Shown: one piece after another, positions 33,140 to 44,800 of the stretch | How positions within the stretch are numbered: the first letter of the stretch is position 1 | Layout: every line of letters starts with the position of its first letter | Assembly: GCF_030269925.1 (NCBI RefSeq) | Contig: NC_085108.1 | Location: forward strand, 1,550,001 to 1,614,000 | Source of the DNA: Bombyx mori | Taxonomy: Eukaryota; Arthropoda; Insecta; Lepidoptera; Bombycidae | Direction: 5' to 3' | Length of the DNA: 64,000 bases | Notes under the pieces: model-generated | Database searches by the model: none | What the model was told of the DNA's origin: nothing | The model's input: the letters and a program-made list of their open reading frames with translations, nothing else | Program-made: the position numbers and the translations under genes

Positions 33140-33665
33140 TGTTTTTTTATTGCATAGATGGGTGGACGAGCTCACAGCCCACCTGGTGTTAAGTGGTTAC
33201 TGGAGCCCATAGACATCTACGACGTAAATGCGCCAACCATCTTTAGATGAGTCGTCTATTATCAAAGGTGGCAATCTGTGCATTTGGACAAAACATTTTT
33301 ATTGATATGTCAATACAGATTTATTTGAATATAATCGTCTCCTTCAAAGAATACGGTTCAAAACCTGCATTAAATAAAGGTTAATAGTTAACCTGTTATT
33401 TATCTAAGATGTCGTTCCGAAAAGTTTTGTGACTGCCAATGGAATACAAAGTCAATAATTCGTTTTTCTGATTTATCAATCATTGTCCAAAAGTCAGATT
33501 GCCGCCTTTGATAATAGTCGACTCAGATATAAGTTCTAAGGTCTCAAGTATAGTTACAACAGTTGCCCCACCCTTCAAACCGAAACGCATTACTGCTTCA
33601 CGGCAGAAATAGGCAGGGTGGTGGTACCTACCCGTGCGGACTCACAATAGTTCCTACCACCAGTA
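33140..33665 (-). mobile_element. SINE family T split by a MITE
   Basis: Reversed tail TTTTATTGCATAGATGGG to GCGCCAACCATCTTTAGAT, then the MITE, then CAGATATAAGTTCTAAGG to CCTACCACCAGTAAA. Confidence 0.85.
33249..33524. mobile_element. 276-bp MITE inside SINE T
   Basis: Terminal inverted repeats of about 30 bases (GAGTCG.CTATTATCAAAGG.GGCAATCTG). AGAT flanks each side (33245-33248 and 33525-33528), and the SINE reads through once the MITE and one AGAT are ignored. No coding capacity; superfamily uncertain. Confidence 0.8.
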
Positions 33666-33810
33666 AACGTAGTCAGCTTCTACTGTACGTACTAAATTAA
33701 TTAATATTTATTTATCAATTAATGTTTTCTGGCAGAAATGGAAGGGTATTAACTCTGAGTCCAAAAATACCTTAAAATTCCATGGTATTTAATAAATTAT
33801 ATTATTTTAG

Positions 33811-35868
33811 ATGGTGCACAAAGTATTTGTTTATGGTACTTTAAAAAGAAATGAACCGAATCATGGCACCATGACGAACCCAGAGAACGGGGTAGCGACT
33901 TTTATAGCTGAAGGAATGACAAAAGAAAAGTATCCGTTGATCATAGCAACAAAATACAATGTACCATTTCTATTGCACAGTCCCGGAACTGGTTATAATG
34001 TGAAAGGTATTTATTAGATTACCGTGGTGGTGAGTTTTTTTTTTAAATTAATTTATTTTCAGTGGCAATACTGTAACATAGCCCCCATTCCCCCAACCCT
34101 CGATCCACCAACGGTGATTTTAGGCACCTCAAGCACCGGTCATCGTTCTTGTCGAACGAAGGATTCGGCGAGTAAATTAACCCACAGACACAGCCCACTG
34201 TTTTTCGCCGGATCTTCTCAGTGGGTCGCGTTTCCGATCCGGTGGTAGATTCTGCAAAGCACGGCTCTTGCTAGGGTTTGTGTTAGCAACGTCGTCAAGT
34301 TTCCCCGTGAGCTCACCTACTAGTTAAAGTGACGCTGATATGGTCTCTCTAGAGTCTAGACCATCAGCTTAGGTATGAAAAAAATCTATTCTTAATTTGA
34401 CTACATACTTTAAACAATAAACAAAAATATATATGCGTGTGTGTCAAATACATGGTAGTGTGTGTAATATATTTTATATATGTATAATTTTAAAAAAAAT
34501 AGCAATCCTTCTCCATATTCTCTCTATGTGTGGGAAATTTCATACTTCACCTTCCACGTAATTTTCGTAAGAAGGGGTAGGTAAAGTAAAGTTAGAGTAA
34601 AGTTCATTCATACTACCTGGAGCCACTGCGTTCATCCGCAGTGCGTTTCCAGAGGTCTTTTTTGCCACGTACCATCCGGCTTTAGAATGAGCTCCCCTCC
34701 ACGGTGTTTCCCGAGCGCTATGACATGTCCTTCTTCAAACGAGGCTTGTGGAGAATATTAAGCGGTAGGCAGCGGCTTGGCTCTGCCCCTGGCATTGCTG
34801 AAGTCCATGGGCGACGGTAACCACTCACCATCAGGTGGGCCGTATGCTCGTCTGCCTACAAAGGCAATAAAAAAAAAATAAAAAAGCTAGGAAGTTTTTT
34901 CTTCGCGTATTAATATATAGATAATGATAATTTGATCTACAGGTGAAATATATGAAGTCGACGATAAAATGTTGTCGAATCTTGATATTTTGGAAGATCA
35001 CCCTAATTGTTACATCAGAGATAAGAATGACATAGTCCTTACGGATTCGTAAGTACCAAAACATTTTTTTTTATATTTTTTTTATTGCTTAGATTGCTGC
35101 TTTATTTAATCACATTGATTATTTTTTACTAGATTAATCCGTCTGAGCTTACTCTAGCCCATAGACACAGCCTACTGAGTTTCTCGCCGGATCTTTTCAG
35201 TGGGTTGCAATTCCGATCTGGTGGTAGATTCTGTGGCGGAGTATTCAGGCGGAACGTGACACTTTTTCGTGCGTGCGGCCGGTGTTCATTGATTTATAAG
35301 ACGTTATCACCTCAAAATCAACAACACCTACATTTAGAACGCTTAGAAACTACGCTTGAAGACACAGGATATTAAATAGACGAATATAAAAATAATCTCA
35401 TTTGTGATAGTCTAAAACGGAATGTATTTAAATTTTTTGTCATCAGAGTCTAGGGAAGATTTCAATAAATTTAGGCTTTTAGCGCGATGAAGCCATTAAA
35501 GTCCTGCGAGACTAATGGCAGTAGATAGGCAAAAACAAAGTTTTTAATTCACAAACATCTAATCTCTAATAATAATAATTTAGATTATTTTCTGATCGCC
35601 ATTGACTTCTATATGATATTTCCGCGTAAATTCATAAAAAGAACTTTTTTGTTTTTTTTTTTAATTTTTTTTTTTCAGTACCCATAGAACTGTAATGAAA
35701 TGCTGGGTGTATTTCCTAAAAATGTTTAAACCGGAATTACTATCGAAGCCTTTTCTGGAGGACTACAAGTCTGAAGGCGACCACGGGATGCGCTATTGCG
35801 AAAGGTGTAAAAGAGATGTTAATTTTAAATTAAAATTAGCGGTCAGAGACGATTGTGCCTATTTGTGA
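33811..35868 (+). CDS. GGACT: Gamma-glutamylaminecyclotransferase / Tina-1-like protein
   Basis: The GGCT/AIG2-like family releases 5-oxoproline from gamma-glutamyl-amines; GGACT acts on gamma-glutamyl-lysine from degraded cross-linked proteins. Exons are 33811-34006, 34943-35048 and 35679-35868, with GT-AG junctions in phases 1 and 2, giving 163 residues (human GGACT has about 153). Residues 5-13 (VFVYGTLKR) are the family's substrate-loop motif. LDILEDHPNCY supplies the catalytic glutamate at about residue 83. SEGDHGMRY matches the conserved C-terminal block. An AG acceptor ends right at the ATG, so an upstream untranslated exon is likely. A donor at 35805 could instead join exon 3 to 36578-36635, also in frame. 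Introns hold family G, U and J insertions. The family is clear; the exact substrate is inferred. Confidence 0.88.
34095..34384 (+). mobile_element. Retroposon family G in intron 1 of the cyclotransferase gene
   Basis: CGATCCACCAACGGTGATTT to CAGCTTAGGTATGAAAAAA. Near complete apart from short deletions. Confidence 0.8.
34385..34922 (-). mobile_element. Family U, copy 4, split by LINE J
   Basis: TTCTTAATTTGACTACATAC, TCAAATACATGGTAGTGTG, GGGAAATTTCATACT and, after the J insertion, TTCGCGTATTAATATATAGA. The 3' end with the palindrome is missing. Confidence 0.6.
34600..34885 (+). mobile_element. LINE family J 3' end inside U copy 4
   Basis: GTTCATTCATACTACCTGGA to CTGCCTACAAAGGCAATAAAA. The WNELP codons are mutated (CTTTAGAATGAG). 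Confidence 0.8.
35150..35240 (+). mobile_element. Retroposon family G fragment, intron 2
   Basis: CACAGCCTACTGAGTTTCTC to CTGGTGGTAGATTCTGTGG; both ends are lost. Confidence 0.65.
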
Positions 35869-36059
35869 TTAAGTTGACTGCGAATGTCGAGAATTCAATG
35901 TTTCATGGTAAATTATCATTGTTTTAAAACGGTATTTCTATTTTGAATGCTTTTTTTTTCTGGTAGCTCTAGATGATGGTCAAGAACATTTTAAGACATG
36001 TCATTCAGTAAAGGTACTCAGTCAGTCTCCAACTAAGTGTAAGAAGATTAGTGATCTAA

Positions 36060-36230
36060 CAAATTGACGGAAGACAAGCGCCGAATCTCTTCCGGCGCGT
36101 ATTAGAAACTTTTCTGACAGACGGAAGGCAGCAGTTCTACCCCTGGCATTGCTGACGCCCATGAGCAACGGTAACCACTCACCATCAGGTGGGCCATATG
36201 CTCTTCTGCCTACAAGGATAGTAAAAAAAA
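36060..36230 (+). mobile_element. LINE family J, short 3' end
   Basis: CCCCTGGCATTGCTGACGCC to TGCCTACAAGGATAGTAAAA. Confidence 0.7.
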
Positions 36231-36577
36231 AGTTGAAGTTTATGGCTTTTAGAAATTTGTTTTTTTTTTTAATTTTTTTTAAAGGCTCCACCATAAATGT
36301 GCCAAGTGCTTTATATTTTTTATTTCATTTGATATGTGCATAGACATCACAATGTGAATGCCAGTACTCATCTTGAGACCAAGATTGAAATATCAATTGT
36401 ATTGCACAGTATGTGTCAAGTATTATTATTTCTAATAAGATTTCAGAATTGCTTTACAGTAGTATTGAGAAAAATGTTTGTGGTGGTTATGGTTCGTGGT
36501 AATCTACAGTGAATGTACTACCACTAAAACCTTGTCTTTGTTATGGTAATAAGCTTTGATTTTCTTTTTTTTTTCAG

Positions 36578-36635
36578 TCAGGACGAATATTGTACTGATG
36601 AGGATATGAACGAAATAATTGAAAACGTAAATTGA
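36578..36635 (+). other. Candidate alternative last exon of the cyclotransferase gene, with poly(A) signal
   Basis: A long pyrimidine tract and CAG precede TCAGGACGAATATTG. If exon 3 is spliced at 35804 (GAAAG/GTGTAA), the frame continues as SQDEYCTDEDMNEIIENVN and stop, giving 161 residues. The first AATAAA after it is at 36734-36739, and I see none soon after the exon-3 stop at 35868. That supports use of this exon. It is not confirmed by transcripts. Confidence 0.5.
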
Positions 36636-37768
36636 ATTAAATTTACTCTATATATTCTGGCTTAATATACAAAAAAAATATCGAAATAAGACAAACATTC
36701 CTATTTATAATTTATTATTGTTTTAATTTGGAGAATAAATTATATTCGTCTTTTTTTCTTTCTTGATAATTGTCCTTAACCTTCATATAGAATAGAAGTG
36801 TCAAATATCTTATCTCAAGTTCATTAATGATATGGAGGTTGGAAGTGAGATGTACCATCTCAGTGTATTAAAAAGTATTCAATGAAAGGGAGCCAATTAA
36901 GGTGGCGCACAGTAGCAAGTGAAAGAATTAAAAAAACCGCTCTATAAACTACTACACTTCACTTGAATCCAGCACACCGCACTGCTTAAAACTGCTATAT
37001 ATTCAAATCATTTCCATTTCCTACACTAGCGCTATTTCGGTGAGTTTCTGAACAACAACTTACTGTTACAGATGGACACTTTTTGAATTTGTTCCCTATA
37101 CAACATGTGCTCCATACTTCTACCCTCAATAATGCATGAATCATTGATCGCTAACATTGGCCTCTATTAGGATATGTCAATGTCATATAAATTTTGCTCT
37201 ATACTGATTCAATCTTAATGAGACGTTTTTGTGATGTTTCTGCATTTTACATACAAAAATAACACAAATACATATTACTCTAATATTTATAGTTATAATA
37301 TTCGTCCATAATATTTAAAAACAAGCTGTCAATGGTCGATATTTAAGCTTTTGTTCTTACACGTTGCATTTAACGGTTAATTAAAAAAAAACTATAAAAA
37401 GTAGAAACGTGCTCTGCATTGTTGCTGATTTTAGAACTTGTTGTTACTTGAAGTTATTTCGTTAGCTTTCTTGGTTCAAAATTATGTTAATATTTCGTTA
37501 ATTTCTAAAAATATAAATATTTTACTAACAATACATACTTTTGGGAATGCTGTTCGCAACTCCATGTGTATGGGTTGTTATGTCAAGTGTCAGTTGTTTA
37601 TACTGTCAACTGCCAGTCACTCAAAACGTAGGTAAACTGCTTTAAAGATCTACGAGGTAAACCATGTGATTTGAATATTTTAAGGTTGCAAATATGTTAT
37701 TAAATGAAATAAATTAAAATTGGGCGCACAGAATATTGTAATTAACATTAAATACGGTTAACATCAAA
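36636..37768. other. Intergenic between cyclotransferase and GPATCH4
   Basis: It contains the AATAAA at 36734 and the family V repeat at 36890-37145. The remaining AT-rich sequence presumably includes the GPATCH4 promoter. No TATA box can be assigned with confidence. Confidence 0.45.
36890..37145 (-). repeat. Old interspersed repeat, family V
   Basis: Reverse match to 4560-4795: CATTTCCATTTCCTACACTAG, ACACTTTTTGAATTTGTTCCC and CTTCTACCCTCAAT. No terminal repeats recognised. Confidence 0.5.
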
Positions 37769-40700
37769 ATGGATTTTGCTAGAAAGCAGCTGGAGAAATA
37801 CGGTTGGACCGATGGTAATTAATTCAAATCAAGAATCAATATAATGTATAAATGTAGAGAAATATGAGTGTCTATCTTTGCGTATTGTGCGATGGCTGGG
37901 ACATGGTGTATGACTGCCGTCTGTGAGACGTCCGGACCGCACCCAGAACATTCGGGACGTCTACCACGAGATTATCACCGCTAATTATGTTCCTTTATAC
38001 GAAGTTTTTTTTTTATTGTTTACAAACTTTTTTTCAGGTAAAGGCTTAGGTAAACACGAGAACGGCATTTCCGAGGCGCTGAAACCAAAACTGAAGCGCA
38101 GTGTGACCGGAATCGGTCATGACCCTGCTGCAGAATTCAACGAACATTGGTGGAGTGTGCTCTACAATAAAGCAGCCGAAAATGTCCAGGTAACGTTATT
38201 TTGCATAGAAACATTACAAGCTACGACTATCACTCTGTTGTGGGTACAGAAAAGACTCATAGATGAAGACATCATCATTACCGCTTAGACTTTAACACCC
38301 GCTCTGAGGAATTGTTCGAGATGATACCGGCATCTCGTTTTTACCATCGCACCGCCCGCCACCGGAGTAGAGTTCATCCATACTACCTGGAGCCACTGCG
38401 GGCATCGACAGTGCGTTTCCAGAGGTCTTTTCTGCCACGTACCATCCGGCTATGGAATGAGCTCCCCTCCACGGTGTTTCCCGAGCGCTATGACATGTCC
38501 TTCTTTAAAAGAGGCTTGTGGAGAGTATTAAGCGATAGGCAGCGGCTTAGCTCTGCCCCTGGCATTGCTGAAGTCCATGGGCGACGGTAACCACTCACCA
38601 TCAGGTGGGCCGTATGCTCGTCTGTCTACAAGGGCAATAAAAAAAAAAAAAAAAAACCTAATAAACAGAAACAAGAGTGTTCACTTAGACTGGAATCAAA
38701 CCTAGCTTCAATAGTTGGGGTCTAACACTGGAGTTACTATTTCAACAGCATCAGACCAGAAAGTACTCTTTGACTTAAGGTAACTCTTAAATATAATATA
38801 TATTTTGTTGTCGATTTCCTACCTTTTAAGTGGTAAAATCTTTAGGCTTACCCTTTTTTTTTTATTTTTTTTTTCTTATATGGGTGGACGAGCTCACAGC
38901 CCACCTGGTGGGTGTACCATTACCAAGTAGTTTCTGAGCAATAATAAACAAAAAAATACTTCATCAACTAAGCTACAATATAGGAACGTTCAATACAGTC
39001 TCAAATGGTAATATTATTAAAATTAATAATTAGAATAAAAATAATTACCAGGTCCAGGATAAAAATGGTAAAACGAAAAAAATCAAAATCAAAGATGACT
39101 TCAACATATCAACGAACACTTGGCAAATTGATAAGAAACCTAAAAACGGCAAAGGGAAACAGTATTCTGAAAATTTTATACGCACTGAAGTACTGACCAA
39201 AGGTGGAGGGAAGACGGAGAATGTAAAAGAGTGTGATAGTCACGAGGAGAACAACGGAGGTTTAGTTAAAATGACCGATGAAGAGTTGTTTGCTGCTTGC
39301 GAAGGTCGGACGGCTCATAAGTAAGTTTTTTCTCTTTTTTAGCTTATATGGGTGGACGAGCTTACAGCCCACCTGGTGTTAAGTGGTTACTGGAGCCCAT
39401 AGACATTTTACAACGTAAATGCGCCACCCACCTTGAGATATAAGTTCTAAGGTCTCAAGTATAGTTACAACAGCTGCCCCACCCTTCAAGCCGAAACACC
39501 TTACTGCTTCACAATAGAAATAGGCAGGGTCATGGTACCTACCCGCGCGGGCTCACAAGAGGTCTATTTTTATTTCTTTTATTAATACAGTCAAAACCGT
39601 TTACTGCGACATCGTTTAATACAACATGCCGGTTATAATAACCAAGAACAAAGGTCCCGGCTGAATGCCATATGACCGCCTTATTAAAAATATTGCTTTC
39701 TACGACATTGCTTATAACGACATACCTCATAAAACGACCACAGTTAACTAATATTTCGGAGAATTAGATCTGTTATAACGTCCGGCTAAGCTGTATTGTA
39801 AACAATTTGAATAGGTATCCACATTTGTCTTCAATGGCTTTTAAAATCAGGAAAGAAAACAATAGGATTTAGTTTAGTGTAGGGTCTTTTCTAATTCTTA
39901 GAAACAAAACACGTGCATTCGATAGTCAAAGCCCACTTCTTCGTATCTCTTCAGTTAGTTTGTTACTTATCTATACACAAGACGCACCAAAACTTTGTGG
40001 AGTTATTCGTGCAACTTTCAAAATCTCGCAAAGATAAATAAAACAAATTAATATTGAAGAAAAATCGCGTATTATGTAAATATATTTTTCCAATAATTCT
40101 CTATCGATTTGTTTGTACTTGCACGATACACATTAAGCATCACCGGTTGTTACGACTATCGGTTTTTACGACTGAATATGAGCAGTCCCTTCGATGTCGT
40201 TATAACAGATTTTGACTGTATAAGCATATTAAGCAGTTTGCACACTTTCAGTATATGTCTAAGAAAAATTTTAGCTGGTTTTGAAATGTAGCATAATAAC
40301 ATAATATGCTATAACCCAAAAAATATAATGAGCCCTTCCTCAAACAAGGTATTAAAAAATTATGCAGACATCGACAATGTCCATTTTTGTGAAGAAGCAG
40401 TAATGTGTTTCAGTCTGGAGGGTGGGGCAGCTGTTGTTGTGTAAAAACTTAGACTTAGCACTTATTTCTTGAGACGGGGGGTGGCATTTACAGTGTTAAT
40501 GTTTATGGTCTCCGGTGATCACCATGATCATCCATCCATCATACCAAAAAAACCTTTTTAATGCCTAAGTAGGTAGTAGGTCATAATAAGTGTTTTAAGT
40601 ATTGTCTGCACTAAAAGCCTGGTAAAAAAATTACCTTTTTCCACTCAAAGTATCTAAAGCTGATTTAAAGGATTAATTTTTACAGAGGTGCGCGCCACGG

Positions 40701-41211
40701 ACTCAGAGCATTAGGTAAATTGGCGAGAATAGCTCAGCAAGAAGAAATGCTACTAATGCTACCGAAATATAATGGTTATTCTCATGCAAAGAATAAAGGC
40801 GACGAGCAAATTATCGAAGACCTAAGCTTACAATCCGAAGAAGCTGAGAAACGTAAGAAAAAAAAGAAAAAACGGAAACGCTGTACTAGCAATGAGGGTA
40901 TGACAGTTGAAAATAGTGTAGTGACAGCATCAGAGGTCATCGAATCCAGAGAAATAGAGAATGTTACTACTAGTGTAGAAAATATAGAGGATCTAGAAAG
41001 TGTAGAAAAATTCAGTAGCAAGAAGAAGAAAAACAAAAAACAAAAGTTTGATGAAAATAGTAATCATACAACAGAAATTATCGAAAAAACAAAGAAGGGG
41101 ACAAAACGGAAAAATAATGAATGTATCAATATGGAGTCAATAGTAGTAGACAATGAGCGAAATGAATTTACTGTGAAAAGTAAAAAGAAGAAAAAGATAC
41201 AGAGTATTTAA
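37769..41211 (+). CDS. GPATCH4: G-patch domain-containing protein 4
   Basis: GPATCH4 is a nucleolar G-patch protein. G-patch domains bind and activate DEAH-box RNA helicases, and this family is linked to rRNA/snRNA maturation. Exons are 37769-37814, 38038-38189, 39052-39320 and 40686-41211; junctions are GT-AG and the frame is preserved through 330 residues. The start [13 protein letters not shown] and [12 protein letters not shown] form the G-patch (about residues 6-45, with spaced glycines). [17 protein letters not shown] follows. [16 protein letters not shown] (ending about residue 156) is the second family hallmark. The C-terminus is low-complexity and basic, with a lysine/arginine run at about 211-221 and repeated KKKKKK-type clusters, typical of nucleolar proteins. 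Exon 3 has a second AG six bases downstream, allowing two fewer residues. Introns carry J, T and Tigger insertions. Confidence 0.92.
38312..38655 (+). mobile_element. LINE family J with readable ORF2 C-terminus, GPATCH4 intron 2
   Basis: Best-preserved J copy. It encodes [20 protein letters not shown], then [12 protein letters not shown] and [10 protein letters not shown], followed by the 3' UTR and CAATAAAAAAAA. The pattern matches the C-terminal end of jockey/CR1-like non-LTR ORF2 proteins. It is in the intron, not part of the host protein. Confidence 0.8.
38860..38935 (-). mobile_element. SINE family T, tail only
   Basis: TTTTTTTTCTTATATGGGTGG and GACGAGCTCACAGCCCACCT, then truncated. Confidence 0.65.
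39338..39570 (-). mobile_element. SINE family T, GPATCH4 intron 3
   Basis: Reversed tail AGCTTATATGGGTGGACG to CGGGCTCACAAGAGGTC; head missing. Confidence 0.8.
39588..40218. mobile_element. Tigger/pogo-type MITE, copy 1 (GPATCH4 intron 3)
   Basis: It starts CAGTCAAAACCGTTTACTGC, ends CAGATTTTGACTG and is flanked by TA on both sides. At 631 bp it is the same length as the copy at 43506-44136. The transposase start is mutated here (ATC for ATG, then an early stop). Confidence 0.85.
40383..40535 (+). mobile_element. SINE family T, degraded, GPATCH4 intron 3
   Basis: GAAGCAGTAATGTGTTTCAG, GGGTGGGGCAGCTGTTG and GGTCTCCGGTGATCACC remain. Confidence 0.6.
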
Positions 41212-41247
41212 ACTGTATATTTTGCAAACAGTACATTTAGTATTAAG

Positions 41248-41253
41248 AATAAA
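41248..41253 (+). other. Poly(A) signal of GPATCH4
   Basis: AATAAA lies 37 bases after the stop codon. Confidence 0.7.
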
Positions 41254-41344
41254 GATTTTTACAAACCGTTTTACTGTCATTGGAATTGTGCTCATAACTA
41301 GTTAATATTCCATCTAATAGTATGCAGTTTAATTGTGTTTTATC

Positions 41345-41488
41345 AGGTGGTAGATGCTGCGAAGCACTGCTCTTGCTAGGGCCAGTGTTAGCAGCGCTCC
41401 GGTTTAAGCCCCGTGAGCTCACCTACATGTTGAGCGAAGCTGAAATAGCCTCTCAAAGCTATCAGCACAGGTAGCAAAAAAAAAAGAA
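41345..41488 (+). mobile_element. Retroposon family G, 3' part, between GPATCH4 and NDUFA12
   Basis: GGTGGTAGATGCTGCGAAGC to ATCAGCACAGGTAGCAAAAA. A degraded family R piece follows at about 41560-41700. Confidence 0.75.
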
Positions 41489-41836
41489 GTCAGTGTTTTA
41501 AAATAGCCCAGCCCCATTAAACAGAACCGTCTAACATGTGGCTCGTGGGTTTTTCTAAGAAGTCCACTGAAGTCTGTAAATAGCTCCATTTTACTGAGAC
41601 AATATTTCATCTTATATCTTTATTCATTTAATTTCATCCCAATTAATTAATGTCTCAATTTAATCAACTTCATTTAATTTCGCTACGTACCTAATTATTT
41701 ATAAAACAGAAAAAACAAAAGATAGGGCCGCATGGTACGACACCTTCGCCTTTCCCGTTTGAAAAATGGAACTATTATTACAAATATTTTGACATTCAGT
41801 GTACGTCATAAATAGGCTGCCGTAATATCCACAAAA

Positions 41837-44800
41837 ATGTCTCTGGGAAAGTTTTTAGCCCTCGACAAGCTAAGCAATTTTTTTAACGTAATTCGTCAGA
41901 ACGGTGGTATAAGAGCCTCGTTGTATAAACTATACAGGTAAGTCAATATTATGTAATTTTTTAAGGTTATGTTATGATACTGAATTTCTAATAAAACTTT
42001 AATTTTGCTATTCTGATCTACCTTAATACACAATTTGTTTTGTGGGCAGATTAAGAACATAAAATCATGTGCATGTGCATAATCATACCAGTATATGTAT
42101 TAATGGGCAGTTTAATAGTTTGTGAAGTCACAATAATATTTTTTGTTGAGTTACTAAATTAAATCAGCTGTGTGACATCAAATGATGATTATCAGAAATA
42201 CTAGCCTTTCTGGCGGGAAACAGTCACGCATTTCAGCTTGAAGGGAATCTTAGTCAAGTATTCTGTCCACTTTGTTATTGGACATCTCACAGACCATCAA
42301 ATACGTTCTCTTCTAGAATTTTTCTCAGAGGTCACCAATCCTGCGTAATACGGTAACATGTGCATATTTTATTTGAAAATGTCTTAAATTTCAGGCAGGA
42401 CGATGTAAAGGACGGTGTTCTAGTTGGAGAAGACAAATATGGTAACAAATACTATGAGAACCCACGTTTCTTTTACAGCAGGAACAGATGGGTCGAGTAC
42501 TCGGACAAGTATTACTTGAACTATGATGGAAGTCAGGTGAGTTAAAGTGTATTATGATCCACATAAGCATTTTTGTTATGAGGTTGACATGAAAAGTATC
42601 CATGTCTGATTTAGCATAATTTTTATGACAAGTTTGCAGTCATTATCATTATTTTATTTTTATTTTATTTATTACGGAAACTAACATATTATATTACAAA
42701 AAACAAACATATTATATTTAGAAAATAGCTAAACAAAAACCAAACTAGTTTCCTCTGTCAATATCGCATATTAGTAGAAAGCATAAAAAATGGCAAAAAA
42801 AAGAAATATAAAATTTTAGTTCACCAAAAAAAAGAAGCAGCACAATACGCACACATATACATCCACCTCTATTTTATGTGTTTACATTTTATATATACAT
42901 ATGCATATTTTAAAACTTAATAATATACTAAATTCCTAAATTCACCCTATTTCTTATATTTACATTTGTATACCATCATTAATTAGTGTATGATATTTCC
43001 AGCCAGTTACATATAAAGTTTAATAGAATACTAGAGAAAAGTTGGTGTGCAATAGATGCATAGATATCCTTAGCGCCCATTGTGAGCAGAATCATAAGTC
43101 ATATTAGAAATTGTATATTTTGTTAGTAATAGTAATTGTATTAGTAAATAGCTGACCTGGCAGACTTCGTAGTGCCTCGATCCATAAATAAAAGACCTAA
43201 ACTTTTCTATAAAATAGACTTAAAACAAACAAAAGGAATCCGTCCGACGGGGGACACATCAAAAGAAAAACAAAATTGTTATTTTTATTTAATTCCGAGC
43301 ATTTTCATATTTATCTACCTTTTAAACCTTTTCTGGACTTCCACAAATAATTCAAGACCAAAATTAGCCAAATCAGTCCAGCCGTTCTCGAGTTTTAGGG
43401 AGACTAACGAACAGCAATTAATTTTTATATATACTTAGTCTGGCCATAAATACTGTTACAATTAAAAATAAACACAATTAAAAAAACAATTCATTTTTAT
43501 ATATACAGTCAAAACCGTTTACTGCGACATCGTTTAATACAACATGCCGGTTATAATAACCTAGAACAAAGGTCCCGGCTGAATGCTATATGACCGCCTT
43601 ATTAAAAACATTGCTTTATACGACATTGCTAATAACGACATACCTCATAAAACGACCACATTTAACTAATATTTCGGAGAATTAGATCTGTTAGAACGAC
43701 CGGCTAAGCTGTATTGTTAACAATTTGAATAGGTATCCACATTTGTCTTCAATGGCTTTTAAAATCAGGAAAGAAAACAATAGGATTTAGTTTAGTGTAG
43801 GGTCTTTTATAATTCTTAGAAACAAAACACGTGCATGCGGTAGTCAAAGCCCACTTCTTCATATCTCTTCAGTTAGTTTGTTACTTATCTATACACAAGA
43901 CGCACCAAAACTTTGTGGAGTTATTCGTGAAACTTTCAAAATGTCGCAAAGAAAAAGAAAACAAATTAATATTGAAGAAAAATCGCGTATTATGTAAATA
44001 TATTTTTCCAATAATTCCCTATCGATTTGTTTGTACTTGCACGATACACATTAAACATCACCGGTTGTTACGACTATCGGTTTTTACGACTGAATATGAG
44101 CAGTCCCTTCGATGTCGTTATAACAGATTTTGACTGTATTTACATTTGTATACCATCATTAATTAGTGTATGATAGTTCCAGCCAGTTACATATAAAGTT
44201 TAATAGAATACTAGAGAAAAGTTGGTGTGCAATAGATGCATAGATATCCTTAGCGCCCATTGTGTGCAGAATCATAAGTCATATTAGAAATTGTATATTT
44301 TGTTAGTAATAGTAATTGTATTAGTAAATAGCTGACCTGGCAGACTTCGTAGTGCCTCGATCCATAAATAAAAGACCTAAATTTTTCTATAAAATAGACT
44401 TAAAACAAACAAAAGGAATCCGTCCGACGGGGACACATCAAAAGAAAAACAAAATTGTTATTTTTATTTAATTCCGAGCATTTTCATATTTATCAACCTT
44501 TGAACCTTTTCTGGACTTCCACAAATAATTCAAGACTAATTCAAGACCAATTCAAAATTAGCCAAATCAGTCCAGCCGTTCTAGAGTTTTAGCGAGACTA
44601 ACGAACAGCAATTCATTTTTATATATACTTTGTCTGGCCATAAATACTGTTACAATTAAAAATAAACACAATTAAAAAACAATTCATATTTATATATAGA
44701 TAGATAATAATGGTAATTGTTTCATTTTTAGGTTCCCGCTGAATGGTTTGGTTGGCTACACTACAAAACCGATTTGCCTCCGCATCAGGTATGTTTTAGT

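Noticed and set aside
38312..38590. 92-codon frame in GPATCH4 intron 2 as a separate gene or extra exon
   Set aside because: It is the C-terminal tip of LINE family J with its 3' UTR and A tail, present in about ten other copies in the window.
40782..41036. 84-codon minus-strand frame
   Set aside because: Antisense of the lysine-rich GPATCH4 exon 4; its phenylalanine runs are the reverse of lysine codons.
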